From assembly GCA_016716835.1 (NCBI GenBank), contig JADJUW010000001.1, forward strand, positions 2,501,001-2,565,000: DNA of 64,000 nt, in the 5' to 3' direction. Under the pieces are notes generated by a model. That model was given only the letters and a program-made list of their open reading frames with translations, was not told the DNA's origin and made no database searches. Origin of the DNA: Myxococcales bacterium. Its GTDB lineage: Bacteria > Myxococcota_A > Polyangia > Haliangiales > Haliangiaceae. The translations under genes and the position numbers were made by a program. Positions 53,554-61,995 of this stretch are shown piece by piece. Each line of letters begins with the position of its first letter. The stretch's first letter is position 1.

Positions 53554-53977
53554 GTTCGCTCCACCCTGGATCGACCAAGATCAAATGCATCGTCGCGCAC
53601 GCTGCGCCACCGCGCCGCACCACGCATTCGAAGGCGCCCGACCGCTCATTGCCCGAGACGTGCGTGGCGGTGACCTGCAAGATGTCGCCTACCGCGAATG
53701 ACTCAACGTCGAACCGCGCCTCGCGGCAACTCGCCAAAAATCCAATGACCGGGGTCTTGGCGTGGATGCTGACATAGACCGCCGCGGCTTGCGCCGCGAT
53801 TTCAATCGTGGCCAATGCGCCCACCGCGCCGCCTTCAAGAAAAATAAAGTCGTCATCAATGGTGCATTGACAGGTAACCGCCTCGGACGTTTCGCTCACC
53901 AACGCATCCAACAAGACCATGCGACCGCGCTGCGGCAGATATCGCGCCATCGCGTGGCGATGCGCCTGCAGATTCAT
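53540..53977 (-). CDS. hotdog-fold 3-hydroxyacyl-ACP dehydratase (ApeP-like)
   Basis: 145 residues: ARYLPQRGRMVLLDALV at the start and AIEIAAQAAAVYVSIH in the central helix, typical of the FabA/FabZ-like ApeP group, where LPHR is the usual first motif (here LPQR). With the hotdog domain fused to the ligase this gives two dehydratase domains, as in the E. coli system. It overlaps the chain-length factor gene by ATGA and the ketoreductase by 14 bases. Confidence 0.87.
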   Translation of the reverse strand: MNLQAHRHAMARYLPQRGRMVLLDALVSETSEAVTCQCTIDDDFIFLEGGAVGALATIEIAAQAAAVYVSIHAKTPVIGFLASCREARFDVESFAVGDILQVTATHVSGNERSGAFECVVRRGGAACATMHLILVDPGWSEHDAA

Positions 53978-54744
53978 GACGCCACCTGCGTGGAAACGTG
54001 CGCTACGATATCAAAGCCATCTCGCAAGGAACCGAGCGCAACCTGCCCTGGCTGCCGCGCTTTCACCAGCGCCGCCAACGCCGCGCCCGCGGCTAAGGCG
54101 TCGGCCTGGGTAATGACGTACGTCGCGGCGCGTTCAGCGAGCGACAACATGCCGAGCGAGGCCAGTCCCGAACTCGTAAGCGCCGTCGCATCGCCGAGCA
54201 ACAAGGCCACGGCCCTGCCATCGCTGTCGGCGTCGCCACCAAACACGACGGGCACGGGCTCGTCGGCGTAACTCACCAAGACGACGCCCGCGCGCTCTTG
54301 CGCCGTGAGCACCGCCTCCACCATGCCGGCCGCAAATGACGACGCGCCGCTGGTGATGGTCGTCGTGGGCTCGCGACGGCCTGCCGCGATCGAGTATACG
54401 CCCGACGGCGAATTGTGCACGCTCAGGGCAAAGCGAGCCGAGCTTACCGCCTGGTGCTCGCGAATATCGCCGATGATATCGGCTGCGGTCTGCACCTCGC
54501 CGTGATTACTGCAAAACACCGATCCGCACGCCACCTCGCGCGGCAGCCCCGCCGTTGCCTGTTGGCAAACCTCGACATGCATTTGCATGACCAGACTGGT
54601 GAATCGGCGCGCGCGCCCGACCAACAAGGCGAAGGCTGGTTTGTGTGGCCCCGTGCGCGGGCCGCCCGCCGTCGAGGTCCCGTGCGCCGTCGAAAAATAT
54701 CCCACGCCGAGCACGTGCAAGGGCGTCCCCAGCGCGAGGCTCAT
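53974..54744 (-). CDS. beta-ketoacyl synthase chain-length factor (ApeC-like)
   Basis: 256 residues of the short ketosynthase-like family (Ketoacyl-synt_2). It shows VFCSNHGEVQTAADIIGDI and FALSVHNSPSGVYSIA, the family signature, with no nucleophilic Cys in the usual position, so it should not catalyse condensation on its own but pair with the full ketosynthase and set chain length. It lies directly between that gene and the ApeP-like gene with ATGA overlaps on each side. Confidence 0.9.
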   Translation of the reverse strand: MSLALGTPLHVLGVGYFSTAHGTSTAGGPRTGPHKPAFALLVGRARRFTSLVMQMHVEVCQQATAGLPREVACGSVFCSNHGEVQTAADIIGDIREHQAVSSARFALSVHNSPSGVYSIAAGRREPTTTITSGASSFAAGMVEAVLTAQERAGVVLVSYADEPVPVVFGGDADSDGRAVALLLGDATALTSSGLASLGMLSLAERAATYVITQADALAAGAALAALVKARQPGQVALGSLRDGFDIVAHVSTQVAS

Positions 54745-55946
54745 CGCAAGGCCTCACCGTTGGGTGGCACGGCGACCGATATGACGGCCGTGCAATTGTT
54801 GCCGCCAAAGGCAAATGAGTTCACCAATACATGACGAAGCGCCCGCCGCTGCGCTTGATGGACGATCGTCAAACCAAGGCTTTCGTCAACCGGCATGGCG
54901 CGCGGCGTAGGCAGGCAGGTCTGCCGCCGCAGCGATTCGATGGCGAGCACCAGCGAGGTCAGGCCCGCAGCGCCGAGCGTGTGCCCGGTCAGCGCCTTCG
55001 TGCCCGACACTGGGGCGCCGGGACATAACGTGCGAATGGCTAGGCTTTCCATCGCGTCGTTTTGCTGGGTGCCGGTACCATGCGCCGATACGTAATCTAT
55101 GTCGCCGGCAACGAGCCCTGCATTGGCGATGGCTTCGGCCATGCTCGCAATGGCACCTTTGGCCTCCGGATCGGGACTCGAGGGATGAAAGGCATCTGCG
55201 CTCTCGCCAAGACCGGCCAGCACGCAAAGCGTTTCCGCGCGGGGGGCCTCGCGCTCGATCAAAATATAGGCGGACCCCTCGCCAATGGTAATCCCGGCGC
55301 GCTCCGCAGAAAATGGTCGGGTCGGCGACGACGATAAGATTCCCAGGCTGTTAAAACCCATGAGCGTGGTGCGGCACAGTGAATCGGCGCAGCCGACCAC
55401 CACCGCATCTGCTAGACCGGCCTCGATCAACCGCAACGCCGATTTTGCGGCCTTGAGGCTAGAAGAACACGCCGTCGACACCGCAAAGCGATAGCCGCTA
55501 ATACCCCAATAGGCCGCGATCGCGTCGCTCGTGGCGTTCATTGCGTGGTCGGCATACAAACCCGCACGACTCGGCGACGCCCCCTGCTCGCCCGTTGCCA
55601 ACAGCGCCTGCTCGGTCTGCTCGAGGCCGCCGGTCGAGCTCGCAAAAATGTAGCCAACGCGCGCCGCCCCCCATCTCGCCACGGCGCGCGTCACGGCCGG
55701 CGCGATGGCGATCACGGACGGCAGCGCGACCTGCATCACCCTCGTGCGCGCGCCGCCGATGACAACGCCATCCGTGGCGGTCAAATCGCGCATGGCGCCA
55801 ACCGGCGCCGAAAATGGCAAATCCGCAAAGACGCTGCTATCTGAAAAACAGTCGGCCCCTGCGGCGGCATTTTCTGCCACCTGCCCCATGACATTTCCCA
55901 GGCAGTTGGCAAGCGCCGCCCCCGTGATGGGCCGCCCGTACATCAC
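54741..55946 (-). CDS. beta-ketoacyl-ACP synthase (ApeO-like)
   Basis: 401 residues with a complete thiolase-fold Cys-His-His triad: AVSTACSSSLKAAKSA (Cys 160), SAHGTGTQQNDAMES and TKALTGHTLGAAG. It elongates the aryl starter by malonyl-ACP condensation, probably as a heterodimer with the adjacent chain-length factor. No third ketosynthase like ApeR was found in the window. The GSSTGG-type FASSTGGLEQTEQ loop and tail SFAFGGNNCTAVI are intact. It overlaps the halogenase-like gene by ATGA. Confidence 0.94.
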   Translation of the reverse strand: MMYGRPITGAALANCLGNVMGQVAENAAAGADCFSDSSVFADLPFSAPVGAMRDLTATDGVVIGGARTRVMQVALPSVIAIAPAVTRAVARWGAARVGYIFASSTGGLEQTEQALLATGEQGASPSRAGLYADHAMNATSDAIAAYWGISGYRFAVSTACSSSLKAAKSALRLIEAGLADAVVVGCADSLCRTTLMGFNSLGILSSSPTRPFSAERAGITIGEGSAYILIEREAPRAETLCVLAGLGESADAFHPSSPDPEAKGAIASMAEAIANAGLVAGDIDYVSAHGTGTQQNDAMESLAIRTLCPGAPVSGTKALTGHTLGAAGLTSLVLAIESLRRQTCLPTPRAMPVDESLGLTIVHQAQRRALRHVLVNSFAFGGNNCTAVISVAVPPNGEALR

Positions 55947-57304
55947 CCCGCCACACTGTTCGCGGCGTCACGCCCCGCACCGCGTTCAAGAATTTTCACA
56001 ATGCGCGCGACGCGCGCCACCTCGGCATCGTGATTGGCGACAAAGGGATTGCTGGTATCCCACACGTAACCCGCAAGCACCGAGCAAATCTTGCGTTGGA
56101 TATCTAGATTGGGCTCTTTGGCGAAAAAGAGCGTCTCGAGCGTGCCGTCGTACCAACGATTGACATACGTGCGAAACGTATCGACGCCCTGCTGGACGAC
56201 TTTAGTGTATTGCTGCTGCCAGTCGACAGCCTTGCCCGCGAGCTTATCGATGACGAGCCCACTTGCGAGATGAGACGAGACCGTGGCAAACATCACGCCC
56301 GAGGAAAAGATCGGATCAAGAAACTCAGTCACATTGCCAGTCAACACAAACCCTGGACCAAAAAATGTGTCGGTGGTCGCTGACCACGCCTGCAGCGACT
56401 TCGGCTCCCACACGTGTGGCTGGTCAGCAAATCGACCCGCCAGGTAAGGGTGCGCGCCGAGCAGCCCGCGAAACTGCTCGGTCACGCTTTCGCCGAACTG
56501 ATCAAAATACTCAATCGCGCCGACAATACCGACTGAGGTGATGCCATTAGAAAACGGAATCACCCACACCCATACGCCCGGCGCCATGCATAGAATGACG
56601 ATGCGATTGGGCTCGTCGAACGCGAGCCGCTTGGGATCTTGCATGTGCGCAAACACCGCCTTGCGCGGCTCCAGCGTCGAGGGTCGGTCGAGCCCGCGCA
56701 GCCGTGGAATCACGCGCCCGTAGCCGCTGGCATCGATGATGAACTTGGCGTTGATGGTCGCAATCGAGCCATCCGGCCGCTCGATTGTTGTGGTCGAGCT
56801 CTCGTCGGCGTGAAAATCGATCGCTTGTACCGTCGTGCGAAACGCCACCGGCACGCCGCGCCGCGCGACTTCCTCGATAAGCGCCAAATCAAACTCGGCG
56901 CGCGGCACCTGCCACGTCCACTTCCAGCCGTCGGTGAATTGCTCTGAAAAATTAAAATCCGAGACGGCGTCGCCCTTGATAAATTTGGCGCCAAATTTCT
57001 CCTGGAATCCCTTCGCTTTTATGCAGTCGAGCAGCCCCGCATCCTGCAGCACTTCCATGCAGCGCGGCAGCAGGCTCTCGCCAATAACAAAGCGCGGAAA
57101 TTGCTCGCGCTCAACCACCGCAACCGACAGCCCAGTCTTGTGCACCATGGCGGCCGCCACCGAGCCCGCAGGCCCGGCGCCGATTACCAAGACGTCTACG
57201 GCTGAGGGACTTGCAGGCACGGCACGGTTTATCATAGTTGCACCTGCTTCAGAACCGTCATCCCAGGCGTTCCGGGCAGAGCGTTTCCGCCACCCAACTG
57301 GCAT
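55943..57304 (-). CDS. FAD-dependent halogenase/oxidoreductase, first gene of the cluster
   Basis: 453 residues of the flavin-dependent halogenase/geranylgeranyl reductase superfamily: GAGPAG (42-47), PRFVIGESLLP (70-80), WVWVIP at 245-250 (compare the GWxWxIP halogenase motif), and VLTGNVTEFLDPIFSSGV, the FAD-site GD-like region with Asn in place of Asp. Related enzymes occur in flexirubin and xanthomonadin clusters, where they halogenate or oxidise the aryl head; which reaction occurs here cannot be decided from sequence. ATG 57304 has GGAGG at 13 bases and AAGGGG nearer, so it is preferred over ATG 57235. It leads the operon. Confidence 0.85.
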   Translation of the reverse strand: MPVGWRKRSARNAWDDGSEAGATMINRAVPASPSAVDVLVIGAGPAGSVAAAMVHKTGLSVAVVEREQFPRFVIGESLLPRCMEVLQDAGLLDCIKAKGFQEKFGAKFIKGDAVSDFNFSEQFTDGWKWTWQVPRAEFDLALIEEVARRGVPVAFRTTVQAIDFHADESSTTTIERPDGSIATINAKFIIDASGYGRVIPRLRGLDRPSTLEPRKAVFAHMQDPKRLAFDEPNRIVILCMAPGVWVWVIPFSNGITSVGIVGAIEYFDQFGESVTEQFRGLLGAHPYLAGRFADQPHVWEPKSLQAWSATTDTFFGPGFVLTGNVTEFLDPIFSSGVMFATVSSHLASGLVIDKLAGKAVDWQQQYTKVVQQGVDTFRTYVNRWYDGTLETLFFAKEPNLDIQRKICSVLAGYVWDTSNPFVANHDAEVARVARIVKILERGAGRDAANSVAG

Positions 57305-57383
57305 CGGCCCCTTCCCTCCGACATGTGACGCCGATTCCCAGTCCGAGATTCATTCGGGGTGTCCGAACTCACCCGCCGGAAGC

Positions 57384-57425
57384 AGAATATATTAACTAAA
57401 TAGCTTAAATTATTAAGTATTCATC
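57384..57425 (-). promoter_or_regulatory. AT-rich promoter region of the aryl polyene cluster
   Basis: A markedly AT-rich stretch (57386-57425) lies in the 138 bases ahead of the halogenase-like gene; TATATT on the minus strand at 57386-57391 could be the -10. The leader would be about 75 bases. No -35 hexamer or operator repeat is convincing. Confidence 0.4.
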
Positions 57426-57442
57426 TTGCGATGGCGTGCAAT

Positions 57443-58234
57443 TTAATTGCGCTCAACTGGCACGACCGTGCCGCCAACGCTGAGAATTGAAAATTGCAAA
57501 TTTGGCAGAGGCTCGGTGGCTCGTTTCGCGATCACCCACATCGCATCTCCATACCAATATATGTCGACGAGCGAGAGCGCCCCTTCTTGACAGTCCCAGT
57601 GGACGTCGGCTGTTTCGTCGGCGCAGATTTGCGCGGAATCTCCGCCTTGCGAACACAGACTCCAAAACTGCGCGGGGTCCGCGGCGCCGCCTGAACAAGT
57701 GCTCGGAGCCACCGACCAAGTGAGCTCCGGAAGGAGACAATGGTCTGTAAAGACAGCATCCGAACTCTGGCACCATGAGATGGCGTGCGGCACGTGCAGG
57801 TCGATCTCAATGCCCGCGTCCGTCAATGCTGCGGCGCTATCTGCCAGCACTTGCGCCTCGAGCGCGGTGAGCTCTTCTTCGGATCCCGGGCCACCGGCTG
57901 GGTTGCCGGTGAGATTTCGCTGAAAAACAAACCCGTCCCAATCTGCCTCATAAATGATTAGGTTCACAAACGAGACAAAGCTCGACGGACCAAAATGCGA
58001 ATACAGCACGGCGAGTTTATGCCCGTCGCTCGAAGCGCCGATCAGCTGATAGCGCTGAAACTCACGCGGATCGCCGCGATCGCCTTGCGTGGCATGCGCC
58101 ACCGGTTCACAGCTCGTTGGCAGCTCGCACACCGGATAGGATGCCGCGACCGGCATGGGTTCGGTGCTGCCCGAGCAGCCATAAAGCACCACGCCAAGGA
58201 CGGGAGCAATGGCAGAAATACGCTGCGGCTTCAT
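57443..58234 (-). CDS. secreted lipoprotein, unknown function, paralogous context 1
   Basis: 263 residues with a lipoprotein signal (ISAIAPVLGVVLYGC, lipobox LYGC). The mature part has eight or more Cys in spaced pairs (PVCELPTSC, WCQSSDAVFTDHC, WSLCSQGGDSAQIC) and Trp-rich strands (DWDGFVFQRN, VDIYWYGDAMWVIA) that suggest a beta-rich extracytoplasmic domain held by disulfides. No named family is recognised. It is 56 bases from the next gene upstream (on the same strand) and may form a pair with it. Confidence 0.72.
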   Translation of the reverse strand: MKPQRISAIAPVLGVVLYGCSGSTEPMPVAASYPVCELPTSCEPVAHATQGDRGDPREFQRYQLIGASSDGHKLAVLYSHFGPSSFVSFVNLIIYEADWDGFVFQRNLTGNPAGGPGSEEELTALEAQVLADSAAALTDAGIEIDLHVPHAISWCQSSDAVFTDHCLLPELTWSVAPSTCSGGAADPAQFWSLCSQGGDSAQICADETADVHWDCQEGALSLVDIYWYGDAMWVIAKRATEPLPNLQFSILSVGGTVVPVERN

Positions 58235-58290
58235 ATGATTTCCTTTGTGTCGCTTGCTGGCTTAGGTTCTCAATACGACTTGGCGAGCAT

Positions 58291-59532
58291 TCAATTTGCC
58301 TCCGGCCCTTCGCACACTTTAGGTGTTGGCGTACCGCGTCCGTAGACGAGGTGCGTTTCCCCGTCTTGGTAAGAAAGAAACGCCGCATGAAGCCGGCCTT
58401 GCGCATCGATTGCCAACGATGGCCACGAAAGCGCGCCAAATTCCTGCGGAACCTCTACCTCCTCGGTCAACCATTCGCCCGCCGCTGGTCCGTAGCTAAG
58501 CGTCATGGTGCCGTGCTCAATCTGCGTCGCGACCGCAAACGCTTCATCGTTGGCATCAACCGCGAGCGACGTGTGACACGCGCCGATATCGGCCATCTGC
58601 CTCACGCTCCAATGTTCGCCGTCCCATACGGCGCGATACACGCCGTCCACCTCGACCTCGGCCTCGTTTTCGTAGTTGCCGCCAAACACCGCGAGCCAGC
58701 CATCGTTGCTGGTGCTGGCAAGATGCACGTCAAGCGCCTCAAATCCGGTCGACGGTTCAATGATGGTGGACAGCACAGGCTCGCCGCCATCGGCAAGGGT
58801 GACAAAGGACAAATCACCCTTGGTGGCGCCCTGGCCGTCCGTAAACGCGTAGACAATGCCCGTGGTTGTGCCATGACGTGCAACGTCCAACGACGTCGGC
58901 GTCGACAAGGTGCCGCCACGATTGACGAGTTCGCGCGTCTCAGAGCTAGCGTGTTCCACCGTCGTAAATAGCAGCGGCGTTGGGCTGGTTAGCGCGTTGT
59001 AGCCATCCGCATGCGCAACCTGGAGCGTGTCGCCAACCGAGATAATGCCTGGGATATTGCCAATTCTAGCGGTTTCACTCTGGATATTCTTCATGGTCCA
59101 AATGTCACCGCCTTGGGTTGCGATGCGTAAATAGCCTTCTTCCGCCTGATGAAACGCCGCATAAACGAGACCATCGTCGCCCACCACAAGATCGGTCTTG
59201 TCACCATAGCTGCCGGTAAATGATAATTGTTCAGGCTTCCACATGCCGATATCGAAGAGCTTGGTAGCGCCCATCATGTCGCCGAGTGGACCCGTAGCTC
59301 GAATGCTGGAGATCCAGATCCTGTCAGCCGTCACCGCGATGCTTGCGCCGTATCCAGAAATCGGGCTTTGATCGACGCGGTCGAATTCCCAACTCCACTG
59401 CTTACACGCCCCCGCCGGCGCATTCGGGTCCGGCGCGGTATCAGAATTCTGACAGCCCGTCTGCCACAGCAACGCGCAAGGTATTGCGATCATTAGAGAT
59501 TCCAGGTTGGACCCAAATACTTGCTTATTCAT
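58291..59532 (-). CDS. secreted beta-propeller-like protein, probable lipoprotein
   Basis: 413 residues with a hydrophobic signal (MIAIPCALLWQTGC; Cys after TG, non-ideal lipobox) and then repeated strands of the kind GDDGLVYAAFHQAEEGYLR, DANDEAFAVATQIEHG and DAQGRLHAAFLSYQDG, each a blade-like SxDxxGxxxxA pattern, so a 5-7 bladed beta-propeller is likely. Ligand unknown. The ATG 59532 has a 31-base palindrome just ahead of it. It probably heads a two-gene unit with the lipoprotein gene downstream. Confidence 0.72.
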   Translation of the reverse strand: MNKQVFGSNLESLMIAIPCALLWQTGCQNSDTAPDPNAPAGACKQWSWEFDRVDQSPISGYGASIAVTADRIWISSIRATGPLGDMMGATKLFDIGMWKPEQLSFTGSYGDKTDLVVGDDGLVYAAFHQAEEGYLRIATQGGDIWTMKNIQSETARIGNIPGIISVGDTLQVAHADGYNALTSPTPLLFTTVEHASSETRELVNRGGTLSTPTSLDVARHGTTTGIVYAFTDGQGATKGDLSFVTLADGGEPVLSTIIEPSTGFEALDVHLASTSNDGWLAVFGGNYENEAEVEVDGVYRAVWDGEHWSVRQMADIGACHTSLAVDANDEAFAVATQIEHGTMTLSYGPAAGEWLTEEVEVPQEFGALSWPSLAIDAQGRLHAAFLSYQDGETHLVYGRGTPTPKVCEGPEAN

Positions 59533-59541
59533 GGTCCGTCC

Positions 59542-59572
59542 AATTGCAAAATAGAAGCCAAATTTTGCAATT
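59542..59572. promoter_or_regulatory. palindromic operator-like site ahead of the propeller gene
   Basis: AATTGCAAAAT at 59542-59552 and its exact complement ATTTTGCAATT at 59562-59572 are separated by 9 bases. The arms begin 10 bases upstream of the ATG on the minus strand, where a repressor or a translation-blocking hairpin could act. The region is more AT-rich than its neighbours. Confidence 0.55.
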
Positions 59573-59776
59573 AGAGACCAGCCAATGTGATTTAGGCTCG
59601 CTCTCTAATGGTCGAACCGGTGACGGCAAGACCACTGATTCGCGCTGGTGAGGCTCTCAAAAAACTGAGACCGCCGTATCGCGAAGGATCCGATCCGCGG
59701 GCAACACGCGCCAGAAGTTCCCGCGCGAGGAAATATACCCTGTCAAGCGCCAACAGAAGTTGACCCTATCGCGCCA

Positions 59777-60574
59777 CTAATCTTGACCCACCCCCTTGGT
59801 TAGATTGGATTGGTGGTCGCCCAGGAGGCCGGCCCGTTTTTTCTGACGCAGCCGATAGCTGTCGCCGCGGATGATCAAGGCGTGGCTGTGGTGGAGCACG
59901 CGGTCAAGTACGGCGGTGGCAATGGTATCGTCGCCGAAGACGGCGCCCCAGTGGCTGATGGGTTGGTTGGTGGTGATGAGTAGGCTGCCTTTTTCGTACC
60001 TCCTGGAAACGAGCTGGAAGAAGAGATGCGCGGTGTGTTTTTCAAGCGGCAAGTAGCCAAGCTCGTCGATGACCAACAGCTTGGGCTTGGCGTAGAAGGC
60101 GATTTGCTCGGGGAGCTTGGCGTCGCTGTGGGCCCGGGCGAGGCTGGCGAGCAGCGCGGTGGCCGTGACAAACAAGACCGAGTGCCCCGCCTCGACGCAA
60201 GCGCGGCCGAGGGCGATGCCGAGATGCGTCTTGCCGACGCCCGGTGGCCCAAAGAGCAAGACATTCTCGGCGCTCGCGACAAAGCGCCCCGTCGCCAGCT
60301 CGCGGACGAGCTTGGCGTCGACCGACGGTTGGAATTTGAAGTCGAAGTCCGCGAGCGTCTTGACCGTCGGAAAGTGAGCGATCTGAATGCCCATGGTGAC
60401 ACGCTTCTTTTGCTTGGCCTCGGTCTCTTCGGTGAGCAGCTGATCGAGAAACGCGAGATACGTCGGCTCGCTGCGCGCCGCCGCGGCCAAGATGGCGTCC
60501 AGGCGTTGCGCAATCGCGCCAAGCCGAAGCGTTTGCAGGCGCGCCGCGACGCGCGCATGCACGAGGTCACTCAT
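59777..60574 (-). CDS. istB: IS21 family transposition helper ATPase IstB
   Basis: 265 residues of the DnaC-like AAA+ family with Walker A LFGPPGVGKTHLGIALG, Walker B LLVIDELGYLP, and LFFQLVSRRYEKGSLLITTNQP (sensor 1). IstB directs transposition target choice together with IstA. Its ATG overlaps the istA stop as ATGA, as usual in IS21 elements. The N-terminal helical IstA-binding region (ARLQTLRLGAIAQRLDAIL) is intact. Confidence 0.96.
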   Translation of the reverse strand: MSDLVHARVAARLQTLRLGAIAQRLDAILAAAARSEPTYLAFLDQLLTEETEAKQKKRVTMGIQIAHFPTVKTLADFDFKFQPSVDAKLVRELATGRFVASAENVLLFGPPGVGKTHLGIALGRACVEAGHSVLFVTATALLASLARAHSDAKLPEQIAFYAKPKLLVIDELGYLPLEKHTAHLFFQLVSRRYEKGSLLITTNQPISHWGAVFGDDTIATAVLDRVLHHSHALIIRGDSYRLRQKKRAGLLGDHQSNLTKGVGQD

Positions 60575-61837
60575 GGCGCGCCTCCAATCGCGGCCGCATA
60601 AATATCGAGGCTGCGGCCTATCGGTGACACGTGGGGCGCGTCAGCGTAGTGATGCTGCGTGCGAAACAGGCCCGCAAAATGCGCGGGCTGGGTGTGGCGC
60701 GCGTACGGCTCGTGGCCGCGCGGATGCCGCGCAATCTCATGGGAGCCCTCAAAAATCGCAACCTCGTCATCGCCGACTAGGACCTCGACCGTGCGCTTGA
60801 CGAAGGCATGCGGCACGCTATAGCGAATCGTATCCACATCGACGAAGCAGTCATTGGCGACGCGACGCTCAAGGCGCCGCTGACGGATTGGCAGTGCGCG
60901 TGGCAAGGGCCGCAGCGCCGCGGCCTCCACCTCCGCGAAGCGATCTGCTGGCCGCGCCCTCGTGGTGCCATGGATGCGCTGATCTGCGAGCGCCATCCAC
61001 TGCACCAGATGTGCCTGCAGCGCGGCAAACGACGCGAAGCTCTGGCCCGCGAGGCCATTGCGCTTGACGTAGCCAACCCCTGACTCGGTCTTGCCCTTGG
61101 TGCGCGCGCGATACGGCTTGCACACGCTGACGGCGACGCCAAAATCACGACAGAAGCTCGCAAACGCCGGGTGGACTTGCACGCCGCCGTCCGCACCGGG
61201 CCGCCGCAGCACGAGCGCGCCGGCGCGATCAATCAAGATGCTTTGGGTGACGCCGCCAAACGCCGTAAACGCCCCCGCGAGCCCTTCGCGCCAATCATCT
61301 TGGCGCTGCGCGAGGGAGGCTCGGACAAAAATTCGGCGCGAGTAGCCCAGCACCGCGACAAATAAATGGACGCGCGTGCGCTGGCCGCCGATCAAGACGG
61401 TCTTCTCACCGAAGTCAATTTGCAACTGCGCACCGGGCGCCGTCTCAAACCGCACCGTCGCCAGCGCCGCTGCGGCCTGCGCTTGGCGGTGGGGCGCCAA
61501 GCGGCGCTGCAGCGTCCGCAATGACACCAGTGTGCCCGCCTCCGCCATCAGCCGCTGCACCACCACCGTATTGCCGGCGGCCTCCGCGCGCAAAAGCGCC
61601 GTCGCCTGCGCCAAGGCTTCGTCGTCGAGCTTGCGCGCACGCGGGCGCCTTTGCACCGCGGCACCGTCGCCGCCGCGCAGGTAGCGCTTGACGCTGTTTT
61701 TTGGCCACGCCGACCTCGGCGGCGATGCGCCGGGCGCCCCACTTCAAGGCGGCAAGCGTGCGGATTTGCCTTACTATTTCCGGATCTATCATCGGGATGC
61801 TCAGCATCCCGCCGTTTCCATGTGCTTCAACTGTCAT
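60571..61837 (-). CDS. istA: IS21 family transposase IstA, interrupted by a +1 change at an A run
   Basis: About 420 residues when read across one frame change. The N-terminal helix-turn-helix (PEIVRQIRTLAALKWGARRI, then VGVAK) is in one frame; after the six-A run at 61697-61702 the sense continues in another frame as NSVKRYLRG and on to the DDE domain: LQIDFGEKTV, ILIDRAGALV and TKGKTESGVGYVKRN with its Glu. Five A residues would restore one frame. Transcriptional slippage at the run could rescue it, or the extra base is an error or mutation. ATG 61837 has GGAGGGCAC ahead and is preferred over other starts. It ends overlapping istB. Confidence 0.85.
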
Positions 61838-61995
61838 GTGCCCTCCGTCATTTGCATGTCGGGAGGGGGTCAGTTTTAGTGGCGCCAATGGGTCAGTTTA
61901 CGTGGCGCCTGACATACCCTGCCATAAGGCATCCCAACGCGCCGGGCGAGGAATCGAGCTCTTTGATGAGCGCTGATTCCATTTGAGCGCAAGCG

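Larger units (their letters stand above)
59741..61914. mobile_element. IS21-family insertion sequence
   Basis: A 2174 bp element carrying istA and istB on the minus strand. Its ends are inverted and repeated in the IS21 manner: TGTCAAGCGCCA at the left and TGTCAGGCGCCA inward from the right, each followed by internal copies of GCGCCACTAA and TTGACCC/CTGACCC. It is flanked by a 5 bp target duplication, TACCC, at 59736-59740 and 61915-61919. The intact ends and duplication indicate recent insertion, into the space between the propeller gene and the methyltransferase gene. Confidence 0.95.
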
